From: Pseudoduganella lutea
GTDB lineage: Bacteria > Pseudomonadota > Gammaproteobacteria > Burkholderiales > Burkholderiaceae_D
Direction: 5' to 3'
NCBI RefSeq assembly: GCF_004209755.1
Contig: NZ_CP035913.1
Span: 2,108,001-2,172,000, forward strand
DNA length: 64,000 bases
Below are positions 12,344 to 21,451 of the stretch, in pieces (position 1 is the stretch's first letter; every line of letters starts with the position of its first letter). The notes below the pieces were generated by a model, which saw nothing but the letters and a program-made list of their open reading frames with translations, was not told where the DNA came from and ran no database searches. A program made the position numbers and the translations under genes.

Positions 12344-13150
12344 TTATTCTGACATTCCCGGCGTGGCCGTTGGTGGAAATATGTTTTTCTGAGGTAATCC
12401 GTCCACAAAACACTGCATTTCCCCTGCTGCGCATGCCGTCCAGCGCTCGTTCGTCGTCAACGGCTGCGTAACGATGATGGCCACGCGGTCGTGGGGCGTC
12501 GTCACTTGCGAGAAGTCGACACGCACGTCCTCGTCGGACAGGATCGCCGTCTCGAACGGGTGCTGGCGCACGAGCCAGAACAGCTTGGTGGAGCAATGGG
12601 AAAACAGTGCCGAGCCATCGGACAGCATCATGTTGAACGTGCCGTGCGCGGCAATGCGGGGCACCAGTTCGCCGAGCGCCGCGCCGAGATCGGCCAGCGC
12701 GGGGCGCACGTCGCCGAACCGGCTGCGCAATTCCTGCAGCAGCCAGCAGAACGCACGCTCGCTGTCGGTGGTGCCCACGGGCCGGTAAGGGCCATCCAGC
12801 ACGGGATTGAATTGCTTCAGGTCGCCGTTATGGGCGAATACCCAGTAGCGACCCCACAGCTCGCGCATGAACGGATGGCAGTTCTCGAGCGCCACCTCGC
12901 CCTGCGTTGCCTTGCGGATGTGCGCGATGACGTTGCGCGACTTGATCGGGTAGGTCTTGATCAGCGTGGCCACCGGCGAATCGACGGCCGGCTGGTGATC
13001 GACGAAATGGCGCACACCGGCGCCTTCGAAAAATGCGATGCCCCAGCCATCGTGGTGGACATCGGTGCGGCCGCCGCGCAGGGCGAAGCCGGTAAAACTG
13101 AACACAATGTCGGTCGGCACATTGCAGTTCATTCCCAGGAGTTGGCACAT
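12344..13150 (-). CDS. Class II glutamine amidotransferase (YafJ-type)
   Basis: A 268-residue N-terminal-nucleophile glutaminase-like protein. Cys2 (MCQLLGMN) becomes the nucleophile after Met removal. The glutamine-site segments are HHDGWGIAFFE, AHIRKATQGEVALENCHPF and FAHNGDL. There is no synthase or transferase domain, so the acceptor of the released ammonia is unknown, as for E. coli YafJ. It lies 25 bases upstream of the EAL-HDOD gene on the same strand and may share its transcript. Confidence 0.9.
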   Translation of the reverse strand: MCQLLGMNCNVPTDIVFSFTGFALRGGRTDVHHDGWGIAFFEGAGVRHFVDHQPAVDSPVATLIKTYPIKSRNVIAHIRKATQGEVALENCHPFMRELWGRYWVFAHNGDLKQFNPVLDGPYRPVGTTDSERAFCWLLQELRSRFGDVRPALADLGAALGELVPRIAAHGTFNMMLSDGSALFSHCSTKLFWLVRQHPFETAILSDEDVRVDFSQVTTPHDRVAIIVTQPLTTNERWTACAAGEMQCFVDGLPQKNIFPPTATPGMSE

Positions 13151-13243
13151 GGTATACGTGATAAGGTATTGCCGACCGTCACCTTACCACACGTGCGCCA
13201 CTGGAAGATCCGGGCGCGCGGATCGCGTGTGGCTCAGTACGCG

Positions 13244-13501
13244 TTAATGCAGCAATACGGGCTGGCTCATCAGCGAATCGTAGTTGCCGAGGAATTCGTC
13301 GATTTCCTCCATCGTGGGTTCATTGGCGATGAGCTGGTTGACGTCGCGCCGGAAGTTTTGCGCCAGTACACCGGCAATGAAGATTTCGCGCTTGCCGCCC
13401 TTGTCGACGATTTCGTAGCCACCGAAGCGCAAGGATTCGAGATCGCGATCGGGTCCGAACTCGACGACGCTGTACTGCTCGCTGTTATAGATGAGGTTCA
13501 T
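13244..13501 (-). CDS. DUF3567 family protein
   Basis: An 85-residue soluble protein (MNLIYNSEQYSVVEFG...) matching what I remember of the Burkholderiales family DUF3567, whose function is unknown. It is acidic and ends EEIDEFLGNYDSLMSQPV. ATG at 13501 is preferred to an in-frame start 18 bases upstream because it gives the family N-terminus. It stands alone between the amidotransferase gene and the CobW-like gene. Confidence 0.75.
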   Translation of the reverse strand: MNLIYNSEQYSVVEFGPDRDLESLRFGGYEIVDKGGKREIFIAGVLAQNFRRDVNQLIANEPTMEEIDEFLGNYDSLMSQPVLLH

Positions 13502-13611
13502 GTCGCTTCCTTCTCTCAAGGACGAAACCGGCGGGTTCCGTATTGTTGGCTTTCCATTTCACTTTCGAGGTGGGGCTGTGACAGCCCATTTCAAGAGGCG
13601 AGCCGGCGAAG

Positions 13612-13998
13612 TCAGGAAGCGAGGGCGGGTGCCGCGACGTCGTCGCAGAGGGACAGCAGCGCATCGTAGGGCGGCGCCGACAACATCGCGCGCAACTGTC
13701 CGACATGGGTGGCATCAGCCAGGCTGATAAAGAGCTGCGCCGGCGGGCGCCGCAAGAGACGATTCAATGTAACACGCAACACCACGTTACCGGCGCAGCA
13801 TAGGCAGCCGGGAGCGATGCGGTGCAATGCCACGTGCGGACATTCGGCAAGCGGGGAATGCGGGTCGGCCAGGCCTTCGATGATGACGGCCACCGGGGCG
13901 GATGCCGGATCAGGCGCCGGCAGGCGCGCCGCAATCGCGGTTTCGCGATCGACGGCGCGCTGGCCGGTCACCAGTGTGGTGATGACGGGGGGCGGCAA
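13612..13998 (-). CDS. Degenerate CobW-like (G3E GTPase-related) protein
   Basis: A 128-residue product starting with TTG one base after the NtrX-like gene stop, so probably translationally coupled. The layout follows the N-terminal half of G3E GTPases (CobW/YjiA): a PVITTLVTG strand, a position where GxxGxGKT should be, a VAVIIEGLADP strand, then the family's metal-binding C-x-CC motif in PGCLCC. The P-loop itself is replaced by GQRAVDRET, so GTP binding is unlikely. The CxCC motif survives and might still bind metal. The family assignment is inference from motif order, and the role is unknown. Confidence 0.55.
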   Translation of the reverse strand: MPPPVITTLVTGQRAVDRETAIAARLPAPDPASAPVAVIIEGLADPHSPLAECPHVALHRIAPGCLCCAGNVVLRVTLNRLLRRPPAQLFISLADATHVGQLRAMLSAPPYDALLSLCDDVAAPALAS

Positions 13999-13999
13999 C

Positions 14000-14719
14000 T
14001 CAGACTTGCTGGTTTTTCTTGGCGAGCTTGCCCGGCTCCACGCCCAGCTGCTTCAGCTTGCGGTACAGGTGGGTGCGCTCCAGGCCCGTTTTCTCGGCCA
14101 CGCGCGTCATGCTGCCGCCTTCACGCCCGAGGTGGTGTTCGAAGTACATGCGTTCGAATGCATCGCGCGCCTCGCGCAGCGGCAGGTCGAACGACAGGCT
14201 GAACATATGGCCTTCGCCACCGCCACGCGCCACGGCGATGCCATGCGCGCCCTGGGGTGGCGCCGGCTGCACGCCGAAGCTGGGCGGCGCCGCCTCCTCG
14301 ACGGGCGGCAGGGCCGCTGGCCGCTGCGCCATCACGGGCGCGCGCACCACTTCCTGGCCGCGCGCCAGGCCCGCCTGCACGGCCTTCAGCAACTTCTGCA
14401 TTGCAATCGGCTTTTCCAGGAAGTTCAGCGCGCCGATACGGGTGGCCTCGACCGCGGTATCGATCGTCGCGTGGCCGGACATCATAATCACCGGCATCGT
14501 CAGCAAGCCGTCGCGCTGCCATTCCTTCAGCAACGTGACGCCGTCCGTATCCGGCATCCAGATGTCGAGCAGGACCAGATCGGGCGCCCCGGCCGCGCGG
14601 GCCTGGCGGGCCTGCTGGGCGTTTTCCGCCAGCGTCACCGCATGCCCTTCGTCCCCGAGGATTTCCGAGAGCAGTTCCCGGATACCCATTTCATCATCAA
14701 CTACGAGAATGTTTGCCAT
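14000..14719 (-). CDS. NtrX-like response regulator lacking an AAA+ domain
   Basis: A 239-residue regulator. The N-terminal receiver domain (about residues 1-120) has acidic residues DDE, phospho-acceptor Asp in LVLLDIWMPD, and the conserved T/S and K positions (MMSGHAT, EKPI). After a linker rich in Ala and Pro, a Fis-type helix-turn-helix closes the protein (MTRVAEKTGLERTHLYRKLKQLG). Canonical NtrX has a sigma-54-interacting AAA+ ATPase between these domains; here it is absent, so direct activation of sigma-54 RNA polymerase is not expected. It follows the NtrY-like kinase gene by 81 bases on the same strand and is its probable partner. Confidence 0.87.
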   Translation of the reverse strand: MANILVVDDEMGIRELLSEILGDEGHAVTLAENAQQARQARAAGAPDLVLLDIWMPDTDGVTLLKEWQRDGLLTMPVIMMSGHATIDTAVEATRIGALNFLEKPIAMQKLLKAVQAGLARGQEVVRAPVMAQRPAALPPVEEAAPPSFGVQPAPPQGAHGIAVARGGGEGHMFSLSFDLPLREARDAFERMYFEHHLGREGGSMTRVAEKTGLERTHLYRKLKQLGVEPGKLAKKNQQV

Positions 14720-14800
14720 CTATCCCTGCCCTTCTTTTCTTTTTCGCCGGTTGTCCGGCGTTGTGCTGGTCGTGACAACGATTTTATGTGTCCTTCAATA

Positions 14801-17110
14801 TTATGCCAACTGCACCGGTGCCAACTTTAACAGCAAAATCAGTACCGAAGCGCCACAACCGTCCGGATGGTTCTGGATGTCGATCCGCCCCCCATGCTCG
14901 TCGACGATCTTTTTCACCATGGCCAGGCCCAGGCCAGTGCCGCGCGCTTTCGACGTCACGTAGGGTTCGAACGCGCGGGCCAGGATCTTCGGCGCGAAGC
15001 CGGGCCCATTGTCGGAAATCGACAGGCGCACCGCGATCCGCGTGCCGCCATCCGCGCTCTGGTAGTGGATCGCCTCGGTGACGACGTCCACGCGCGGCGC
15101 GCGCTTGCCTTCGGCCGGCGTTCCCTCCGCCCCTTCGGGCAGGTCGGCCAGCGCATCCTGGGCATTCTGCAGCAGGTTGTGGATCACCTGCCGCAGCTGC
15201 GTTTCGTCGCCCATCACCATCGGCAGGTAGGGCGCCAGGTGTGGGTGGATGATGTCGTTGCCGTCGCCGGCCACGTACAGGTGCAGGATTTCTTCCACCA
15301 GCTCGTTCAGGTCGAGCGGCCCGAGCTGGGCCGGCGGGGTGCGTGCATAGTCGCGGAAATCGTCGACCATCCGCTTCATCGCCGCCACCTGGTTGACGAT
15401 CGTGGTAGTGCTCTTGTTCAGCAATTCCACGTCGGTTGGCGCCAGCTTGCTCTCGAGCTTCATCTGCAGCCGTTCGGCCGACAGCTGGATCGGCGTCAGC
15501 GGGTTCTTGATCTCGTGCGCCAGCCGGCGCGCGACCTCGCCCCAGGCGATCGAGCGCTGGGCCGAGATCACGTCGGTGATGTCGTCGAACACCACGATGT
15601 AGCCGCCACCGCCTTCGAGCGGCAGGCGCGAGCCCCGCGTCAGCAGGATCAGGTCATTGTCGTCCGGATTGCTGGCCAGGCGCGGGATTTCGATCTGGCG
15701 CTGCCAGTGCAGGCGCTGCACGTTGCGGCCGGCCGCCGACTGGGCGCTCTGGGCGGAAAACGCGGCAATCACGGCGGCGGCGAATTCGTGCATGCCATCC
15801 ACGTCGGCCAGCGGCTTGCCGATCAGCGTCACGCCGGCCTTCTGCAGGATCCGTTCGACCGAGTCGTTGCACGTGACAAGCCGGAATTCGCTGTCCAGCA
15901 CCATCACGCCGGCCGACATATTGGCCAGCACCGATTCCAGGTGGGCCTTGGCATTCTGCAGCGCGATGCGGTTGCGTTCGACCGCGCTGCGCGCCTCGGA
16001 AAGCTGGCGCGTCATCGTGTTGAAACTCTGGGTCAGCGTGCCCAGCTCGTCGGAACTGGCGACGATGGGGCGCGGCGACAGGTCGCCCTCGGCCACCGCG
16101 CGGGTGCCTTCGGCCAGCAGCAGCAGCGGTTGCGCCAGGTCGTTCGCGATCAGGAATGCCGCCGCGATCGCGCCGAACACGGCCAGCAGCAGGGTCAGGG
16201 TCAGCGTCTCGATGTACATCCGCCGCAAGCTGTTGCGGGCGACGTAGCGTTCCTTGTATTCGCTGTACGCGGTGCGCAGCATCTCGCCGTCGTTGGCCAG
16301 TTGCGGCGAAACGGCCTGGATGATCTGCAGGTAGCGCGGCGCCAGCCGCCCGCCGGAAGGCTGCACCGGATCGGGCACCGGCATCAGCACGCGCAGGCGC
16401 AGCACATTGTTGGGGTCCGGCGGGGCCGCGGCCGCGCGCTCGTCGCGCGCTTCGCTGCCGCCTTCGGGCACGGCATACGGCGGCTCTTCCTGCGCCTTGG
16501 CCATCATCGCGGCGGTCGGCAGGTCGCCGGACAGGTTGATGCGGCGCTCGCCGACGGCCGAAACGATCAGCCCTCCCTCGGCATCGACGATGATCGCGCT
16601 CTGCACGCGCGGATGTTCCTTGACGAAGCGCGCCAGCGCCGAGGGCGCGGCATAGAACGGCAGCGAGGCAAGTTCCTGGGCCGTCTTGTCCACCTCGCCC
16701 TTCAGCTCCACCAGCGACGCGTCGAGCGCCGAGCGGCCCAGGTCCAGGCCCGCCTCCAGCGCTTCCTCGACGCGCACGTTGAACCATGACTCGATCGAAT
16801 GCGACACGAACTGCACGGACACGAGGAAGATCACGAGCCCCGGCAACACGCCGATGGCGGCGAACAGCATTACCAGCCGCGTCATCAGGCGCGAGCCGAA
16901 CTTGCCGCTCTTGTAGCGGGAATACAGGCGGAACAGGGAAACGCCGACCAGCAGCAGCAATGCCACGGCGACGGCGGCATTCAGGCCCAGCAGCCAGGAA
17001 TAATAACGGTCGAAGAAACCGGAACTGTCGGAAGCGGACGCCAGCAGGAACAGCAAGATGCTGCACACGGCCCCTGCAACGACGAACAGATACCGCAAGG
17101 TCTGGGTCAC
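14801..17110 (-). CDS. ntrY: NtrY-like sensor histidine kinase
   Basis: A 769-residue membrane kinase. Three N-terminal helices (residues about 5-110) precede a periplasmic sensor region, a further helix near 310-330 (LTLTLLLAVFGAIAAAFLIA), a HAMP linker, a PAS domain (about 390-500), the HisKA box with phospho-acceptor His in RRLAHEIKNPLTPIQLSAE, and a C-terminal ATPase with NxxxNAQDA, DNGPGF and GTGLGLAMVKK boxes. This order matches NtrY, which senses nitrogen or redox state in proteobacteria. It starts with GTG immediately after the DUF4390 stop codon (no gap), implying coupled translation, and is followed by its NtrX-like regulator. Confidence 0.9.
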   Translation of the reverse strand: MTQTLRYLFVVAGAVCSILLFLLASASDSSGFFDRYYSWLLGLNAAVAVALLLLVGVSLFRLYSRYKSGKFGSRLMTRLVMLFAAIGVLPGLVIFLVSVQFVSHSIESWFNVRVEEALEAGLDLGRSALDASLVELKGEVDKTAQELASLPFYAAPSALARFVKEHPRVQSAIIVDAEGGLIVSAVGERRINLSGDLPTAAMMAKAQEEPPYAVPEGGSEARDERAAAAPPDPNNVLRLRVLMPVPDPVQPSGGRLAPRYLQIIQAVSPQLANDGEMLRTAYSEYKERYVARNSLRRMYIETLTLTLLLAVFGAIAAAFLIANDLAQPLLLLAEGTRAVAEGDLSPRPIVASSDELGTLTQSFNTMTRQLSEARSAVERNRIALQNAKAHLESVLANMSAGVMVLDSEFRLVTCNDSVERILQKAGVTLIGKPLADVDGMHEFAAAVIAAFSAQSAQSAAGRNVQRLHWQRQIEIPRLASNPDDNDLILLTRGSRLPLEGGGGYIVVFDDITDVISAQRSIAWGEVARRLAHEIKNPLTPIQLSAERLQMKLESKLAPTDVELLNKSTTTIVNQVAAMKRMVDDFRDYARTPPAQLGPLDLNELVEEILHLYVAGDGNDIIHPHLAPYLPMVMGDETQLRQVIHNLLQNAQDALADLPEGAEGTPAEGKRAPRVDVVTEAIHYQSADGGTRIAVRLSISDNGPGFAPKILARAFEPYVTSKARGTGLGLAMVKKIVDEHGGRIDIQNHPDGCGASVLILLLKLAPVQLA

Positions 17111-17686
17111 TTACTCCGCCCTGTACTGGAAGGTTCTCTTTTGCGAAGCCAGGTTCCAGTCGCGGTTGTTGAAGGCATTGAGCTGGATCGGCTTGGGCAG
17201 GTAGTCGCGGTCCATGCCCATGCTGAGGGTGACGTTATAGATTTCGCCCACCTTCAGCGCGCCCCGCGGGGCCACGACCCAGCGCGTGGGGCGCCGGATG
17301 AAAAACAGGGCATCTTCCAGGGAATCGAAATTCTGCCGCACGCTGCCTTCGATCTGCACGTGGTACTGGCGCGTCAGCACATTGTACCAAAGCTTGTGGG
17401 TGCGTCTGGCGGTCACGGCCTTCTCGTCGAACCAGTACCAGCGCGGCCGGGTGAACGTGATCTGCGTGGCGAAATTCACGGGCACGCCGTATTGCAGCGC
17501 GTCTTCCAGGCCGTGGTTCAGGTCGAACGAGTACGCGGCGGACAGGCGGTAGCCCTCTTCCGCCGCTTCGATGTAGGCACGGGTGATTTCGACGGTTCCT
17601 TCGGCGGCGCGCGCCGCCTGCGGCAGGGCGCAGGCCAGCATCAGCAGCATTTGCCAGCAGAGGAATCGAACGAATCTGGGGATCAC
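17111..17686 (-). CDS. DUF4390 exported protein
   Basis: A 191-residue protein beginning with GTG and a signal peptide (FVRFLCWQMLLMLACALPQAARA, cleavage near ARA/AE). The mature part is beta-rich and matches DUF4390, a family of unknown function usually encoded between rsmB and ntrY in Burkholderiales; that is the arrangement here. Its stop codon abuts the ntrY start, suggesting a periplasmic or envelope protein made together with the kinase. No catalytic motif is visible. Confidence 0.78.
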   Translation of the reverse strand: MIPRFVRFLCWQMLLMLACALPQAARAAEGTVEITRAYIEAAEEGYRLSAAYSFDLNHGLEDALQYGVPVNFATQITFTRPRWYWFDEKAVTARRTHKLWYNVLTRQYHVQIEGSVRQNFDSLEDALFFIRRPTRWVVAPRGALKVGEIYNVTLSMGMDRDYLPKPIQLNAFNNRDWNLASQKRTFQYRAE

Positions 17687-17853
17687 TTGCGCTTGGGTTG
17701 GTGCTTTAGTTGGTTAAGGCCGAAAACAGGGGCTAAAAGCCGGAAGCCAAGCCGGGAGCCAGTCAGCCAGGCGCCAAAGAGCCTGGACTGGCCGGAAATT
17801 CCACGCGCCACCGGAATCATGCATCCTTCGAATCGTGCCTCCTTCGAACCAGA

Positions 17854-19536
17854 CTATGCATCCTTGCGGAACAACGCGTAAAACAATCCATCGTGATCCT
17901 GTTCGGCCCCACCCGCGGGCAGCAGCTGACCGGGCGCATCGAGTCGCGTGGCGCGATTGCGCACCGCGAAAGCGGCCGCCTGCGCCTCGGATTCCTGCGG
18001 CCACAACGAACATGTCACGAACAGCAATTTACCATTGGGCCGCAGCATCTGCCAAAGATTGTCGAGAATTTGCCCGGAAAGTGTTGCAAGTTGGAGCGTA
18101 TCGCCCTTGCGGCGCAGCCAGCGGATATCCGGATGGCGGCGCACGATGCCCGAGGCCGTGCACGGCACGTCGGCCAGGATGCGGTCGAAAGGCTGGCCGT
18201 CCCACCACTCGCGGCCCTGGGCTGCGGCCGCCTGCAGCGTGGCCGACAGTTGCAGCCGGTCCAGGTTCTCGCGCACGCGCGCCAGCCGCTGCGGGTCCAC
18301 GTCCAGCGCCGTCAGGTCGGCATCGGCCAGCTCCAGGATATGGCCGGTCTTGCCGCCGGGCGCGGCGCAGGCATCCAGCACGCGCATGCCGTCCTGGACA
18401 TCGAGCAGCTGCGCGGCAAGCTGGGCGCCGGCATCCTGTACCGACACGAGGCCGGCATCGAACCCGGGAATCAGGTGCACGCCCATCGGCTTGTCGAGGC
18501 GCACCGCGTGCTCGCCGATGCGGCGCGCGCCGATGCCGGCCTGCGCGAGTAACTCCAGGTAAGCATCGACAGTGCCCTTGCGGGTATTCACGCGCAGCGT
18601 CAGCGGTGGCGCCACGTTGCCGGCCGCGAGTACCTGCTCCCATTCCTGCGGATACGCGGTGATGGCGGCATCGATCCACCACTGCGGGTAGTTCCACTGC
18701 GCCACCGGCTGCTGCAGCACATCGGCCAGCAGCGCCTGCTGTTCGCGCAGGAAGCGGCGCAGCAGCGCATTGACCATGCCTTTCGCGCGCGCCGTATCGG
18801 GGTGCGAACCGGCCGCGGTCACGGCCTGGTCGACGACGGTGAAGGCTTCGTAGGGCGCCGGCCCGTCTTCGCCCGCCCCCATCAGCGGCAGCGCGGCGGC
18901 CAGCAGCGCCCCCACCAGCGGATCGGGTGCCTTCGGCGCCATCGCGGCCACCAATGCATCGCTGCGGCCAAGCTGGCGCATCGCGCGGTAAGCCACGTCC
19001 TGGATGGCACCGCGCGCCTGCGGCGTGGTGGCAGGGTTGGCGAACACGCCGGCCAGTGCCTGCGGCAGCGCCATACCGCCGCGCACCTGGACCACGGCGG
19101 TCGCCGCGCCCAGCAGCGCAAAGGCCAGCGAATCGGACTTCAGCTCGGCCTGGAATTCCGTTTGCAGCCGCGGCTTGAGGTCGCGGTGGTGGCTGGCGCG
19201 CGGGCCGGGTGGCGCTTCCGGACGGGGCCGCGGCCGCGGCGGCTCGGCCGGGCGCGGCGCGGACTTGCGCTCCGCACCCCTGGCGCGGGTGCCTTCCCAG
19301 GGGCTCGATGCCGGCCGCTGCTGAGCCGCCGGCGTGGCTGGCGTGGCTGGCGTGGCTGGCTTTGCGGCTGGCTTTGCGGCTGGCTTTGCAGCAGGTGCCG
19401 ACGACGGCTTTACCGCGGGCTTTGCGGCGGGCTTCGCTGCCCCGGTGGCGTTGGCCGGCGCCGGTTTGCGGGCGGCCGGCTTTTTGGTGGCCGGGGCTGG
19501 CTTGCTCTTCAGCGACAGCGTCGGGCGCTTGTTCAT
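17854..19536 (-). CDS. rsmB: 16S rRNA (cytosine-967 C5)-methyltransferase with Ala/Lys/Pro-rich N-terminal extension
   Basis: Methylates C967 of 16S rRNA. After an unusual N-terminal extension of about 125 residues rich in K, P and A, a NusB-like RNA-binding domain (about 140-290) is followed by a NOL1/NOP2/Sun methyltransferase domain: SAM-binding DACAAPGGKTG, catalytic DVPCTASGIVRRHPD (motif IV PC) and VTCSLWPQESE (motif VI TC, second catalytic Cys). At 560 residues it is about 130 longer than E. coli RsmB; the extension accounts for this. Met at 19536 (MNKRPTLSLKSKPAP) is chosen because the basic tail begins there. A DUF4390 gene follows after 167 bases. Confidence 0.93.
   Translation of the reverse strand: MNKRPTLSLKSKPAPATKKPAARKPAPANATGAAKPAAKPAVKPSSAPAAKPAAKPAAKPATPATPATPAAQQRPASSPWEGTRARGAERKSAPRPAEPPRPRPRPEAPPGPRASHHRDLKPRLQTEFQAELKSDSLAFALLGAATAVVQVRGGMALPQALAGVFANPATTPQARGAIQDVAYRAMRQLGRSDALVAAMAPKAPDPLVGALLAAALPLMGAGEDGPAPYEAFTVVDQAVTAAGSHPDTARAKGMVNALLRRFLREQQALLADVLQQPVAQWNYPQWWIDAAITAYPQEWEQVLAAGNVAPPLTLRVNTRKGTVDAYLELLAQAGIGARRIGEHAVRLDKPMGVHLIPGFDAGLVSVQDAGAQLAAQLLDVQDGMRVLDACAAPGGKTGHILELADADLTALDVDPQRLARVRENLDRLQLSATLQAAAAQGREWWDGQPFDRILADVPCTASGIVRRHPDIRWLRRKGDTLQLATLSGQILDNLWQMLRPNGKLLFVTCSLWPQESEAQAAAFAVRNRATRLDAPGQLLPAGGAEQDHDGLFYALFRKDA
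19331..19390. repeat. Short tandem repeats encoding the RsmB N-terminal tail
   Basis: Three copies of a 9-base unit (GGCGTGGCT on the plus strand) run into a 12-base unit (GGCTTTGCGGCT) repeated nearly three times. On the coding strand they give repeated AKPA and TPA units. Such arrays change length by slippage without breaking the frame, because both unit lengths are multiples of three. Confidence 0.85.
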
Positions 19537-19633
19537 CGTGTTCTTTCGTGGTGCTCTGTCAAGGGCAGGATTGTAGCAGTGCGGCGCGGCCCGCCGCGCC
19601 ACTTGTCATTTATCAAAGGGGAACGCAAACCGG

Positions 19634-19639
19634 TATAAT
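19634..19639 (+). promoter_or_regulatory. Putative -10 box of argS
   Basis: A perfect TATAAT (within CGGTATAATG) lies 75 bases before the argS start. No good -35 box is seen at the usual spacing. Transcription starting about 7 bases downstream would include the hairpin at 19654-19673. Confidence 0.5.
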
Positions 19640-19653
19640 GTCCGATCTTCGAG

Positions 19654-19673
19654 ACGCGTTCTGCGCGTTTTTT
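19654..19673 (+). terminator. Terminator-like hairpin in the argS leader (possible attenuator)
   Basis: Arms ACGCG and CGCGT with a TTCTG loop are followed directly by a run of six T. It lies between the -10 box and the argS start codon, so it could stop a fraction of transcripts before the gene. The stem is short (5 bp), so its strength is uncertain. Confidence 0.5.
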
Positions 19674-19713
19674 ACACCGATTTACTTCCGTTCAGATCCG
19701 TACGAATCCGCCC

Positions 19714-21426
19714 ATGCTCGCCCAACAAAAACAACAGATCGCCGCCCTGTTCCAGGCCGCCCTCGCCCCCCTGCTGGAAGGCACTTCCGTGACCGCCAAC
19801 GTGGTGCTCGAGCGCCCGCGCGACCCGGCGCATGGCGACGTTGCCTGCAACATCGCCATGCAACTGGCGAAGCAGCTGAAAATGAACCCGCGCGAACTGG
19901 CCACGAAAATCGTCGCCGCGCTGCTGGAAAATCCCGATGGCAAAGGGCTGGTCGCCTCGGCGGACATCGCCGGCCCCGGCTTCATCAACCTGCGCGTGGC
20001 CGACGCCGCCAAGCAGGCCATCGTCCGGACCGTGCTGGCGCAAGGCGCTGCCTATGGCCGCGGCGAAGCAGGCACCGGCAAGAGCGTGATCATCGAATTC
20101 GTGTCGGCCAACCCGACCGGGCCGCTGCACGTGGGCCACGGCCGCCAGGCGGCGCTGGGCGATGCGCTGTCGGCGCTGTTCGAGGCGCAGGGCTTCGGCG
20201 TGACGCGCGAGTTCTATTACAACGATGCCGGCGTGCAGATTCACACGCTGGCCACCTCCACGCAGGCGCGTGCGCGCGGCCTGAAGCCGGGCGACGCCGG
20301 CTGGCCCGAATCGGCCTATAACGGCGACTACATCGCCGACATCGCCGCCGACTTCCTGGCGAAAAAGACAGTGTCCGCCAGCGATGGCGCGCCGGTCACC
20401 GGTTCCGGCGACGTGGAAGACCTGGAATCGATCCGCGCGTTTGCCGTGACCTACCTGCGCAACGAGCAGGATATCGACCTGCAGGCGTTCGGCGTGAAGT
20501 TCGACAATTACTACCTGGAGTCCTCGCTGTACAAGGACGGCAAGGTGGAAGCGGCGGTCGGCGCGCTGGTGGCGAACGGCCACACGTACGAGGATGGCGG
20601 TGCGCTGTGGCTGCGCACCACTGACTACGGCGACGACAAGGACCGCGTGATGCGCAAGACCGACGGCACGTTCACGTACTTCGTGCCGGACGTGGCTTAC
20701 CATATCGTCAAGTTCCAGCGCGGCTTCACGCAGGCGATCAACGTGCAGGGCTCCGACCACCACGGCACCATTGCGCGCGTGCGCGCCGGCCTGCAGGCGG
20801 TGGGCCTGGGCATCCCGCAGGGCTACCCCGACTACGTGCTGCACAAGATGGTCACCGTCATGAAGGATGGCGCCGAAGTAAAGATCTCCAAGCGCGCCGG
20901 CTCCTATGTCACGGTGCGCGACCTGATCGAATGGTCGGGCGGCGGCGACATCGCCAAGGGCCGCGATGCCGTGCGCTTCTTCCTCATCTCGCGCAAGGCC
21001 GATACGGAGTTCGTATTCGACGTGGACGTGGCGCTGAAGACTTCCGACGAGAACCCGGTGTATTACGTGCAGTACGCGCATGCGCGCATCTGCTCCGCGC
21101 TGGCCAACTGGGGCGGCGACGAGGCGCAACTGGCCGGCGTCGACCTGTCGCTGCTGACGGCGCCGCACGAGGCCAGCCTGCTGGCCAAGCTGGCCGAGTA
21201 CCCGGAAATGCTGCAGCGCGCCCAGGCCGAGCTGGGCCCGCACCAGGTCGCGTTCTACCTGCGCGAGCTGGCCGGCGAACTGCACAGCTATTACTTCGCC
21301 CACAAGTGGCTGCTCGATGACGACGAGGCATTGAAGCTGGCCCGCCTGGCGCTGGCGGTGGCGACCCGCCAGGTGCTGCGCAACGGCCTGGCGCTGATCG
21401 GCGTATCCGCGCCGGAGAAAATGTAA
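19714..21426 (+). CDS. argS: Arginyl-tRNA synthetase
   Basis: Charges tRNA-Arg with arginine. The 570-residue class I synthetase has the N-terminal Add1 domain, the HIGH motif as HVGH in [17 protein letters not shown], the KMSKS-loop equivalent in [13 protein letters not shown], and a C-terminal anticodon-binding DALR domain ending in [14 protein letters not shown]. Length and N-terminus are normal for the bacterial form. It heads a plus-strand cluster: a SPOR protein gene begins 26 bases after its stop. Confidence 0.97.
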   Translation: MLAQQKQQIAALFQAALAPLLEGTSVTANVVLERPRDPAHGDVACNIAMQLAKQLKMNPRELATKIVAALLENPDGKGLVASADIAGPGFINLRVADAAKQAIVRTVLAQGAAYGRGEAGTGKSVIIEFVSANPTGPLHVGHGRQAALGDALSALFEAQGFGVTREFYYNDAGVQIHTLATSTQARARGLKPGDAGWPESAYNGDYIADIAADFLAKKTVSASDGAPVTGSGDVEDLESIRAFAVTYLRNEQDIDLQAFGVKFDNYYLESSLYKDGKVEAAVGALVANGHTYEDGGALWLRTTDYGDDKDRVMRKTDGTFTYFVPDVAYHIVKFQRGFTQAINVQGSDHHGTIARVRAGLQAVGLGIPQGYPDYVLHKMVTVMKDGAEVKISKRAGSYVTVRDLIEWSGGGDIAKGRDAVRFFLISRKADTEFVFDVDVALKTSDENPVYYVQYAHARICSALANWGGDEAQLAGVDLSLLTAPHEASLLAKLAEYPEMLQRAQAELGPHQVAFYLRELAGELHSYYFAHKWLLDDDEALKLARLALAVATRQVLRNGLALIGVSAPEKM

Positions 21427-21451
21427 GACGACTGAAAGGACTTCCCGCACA

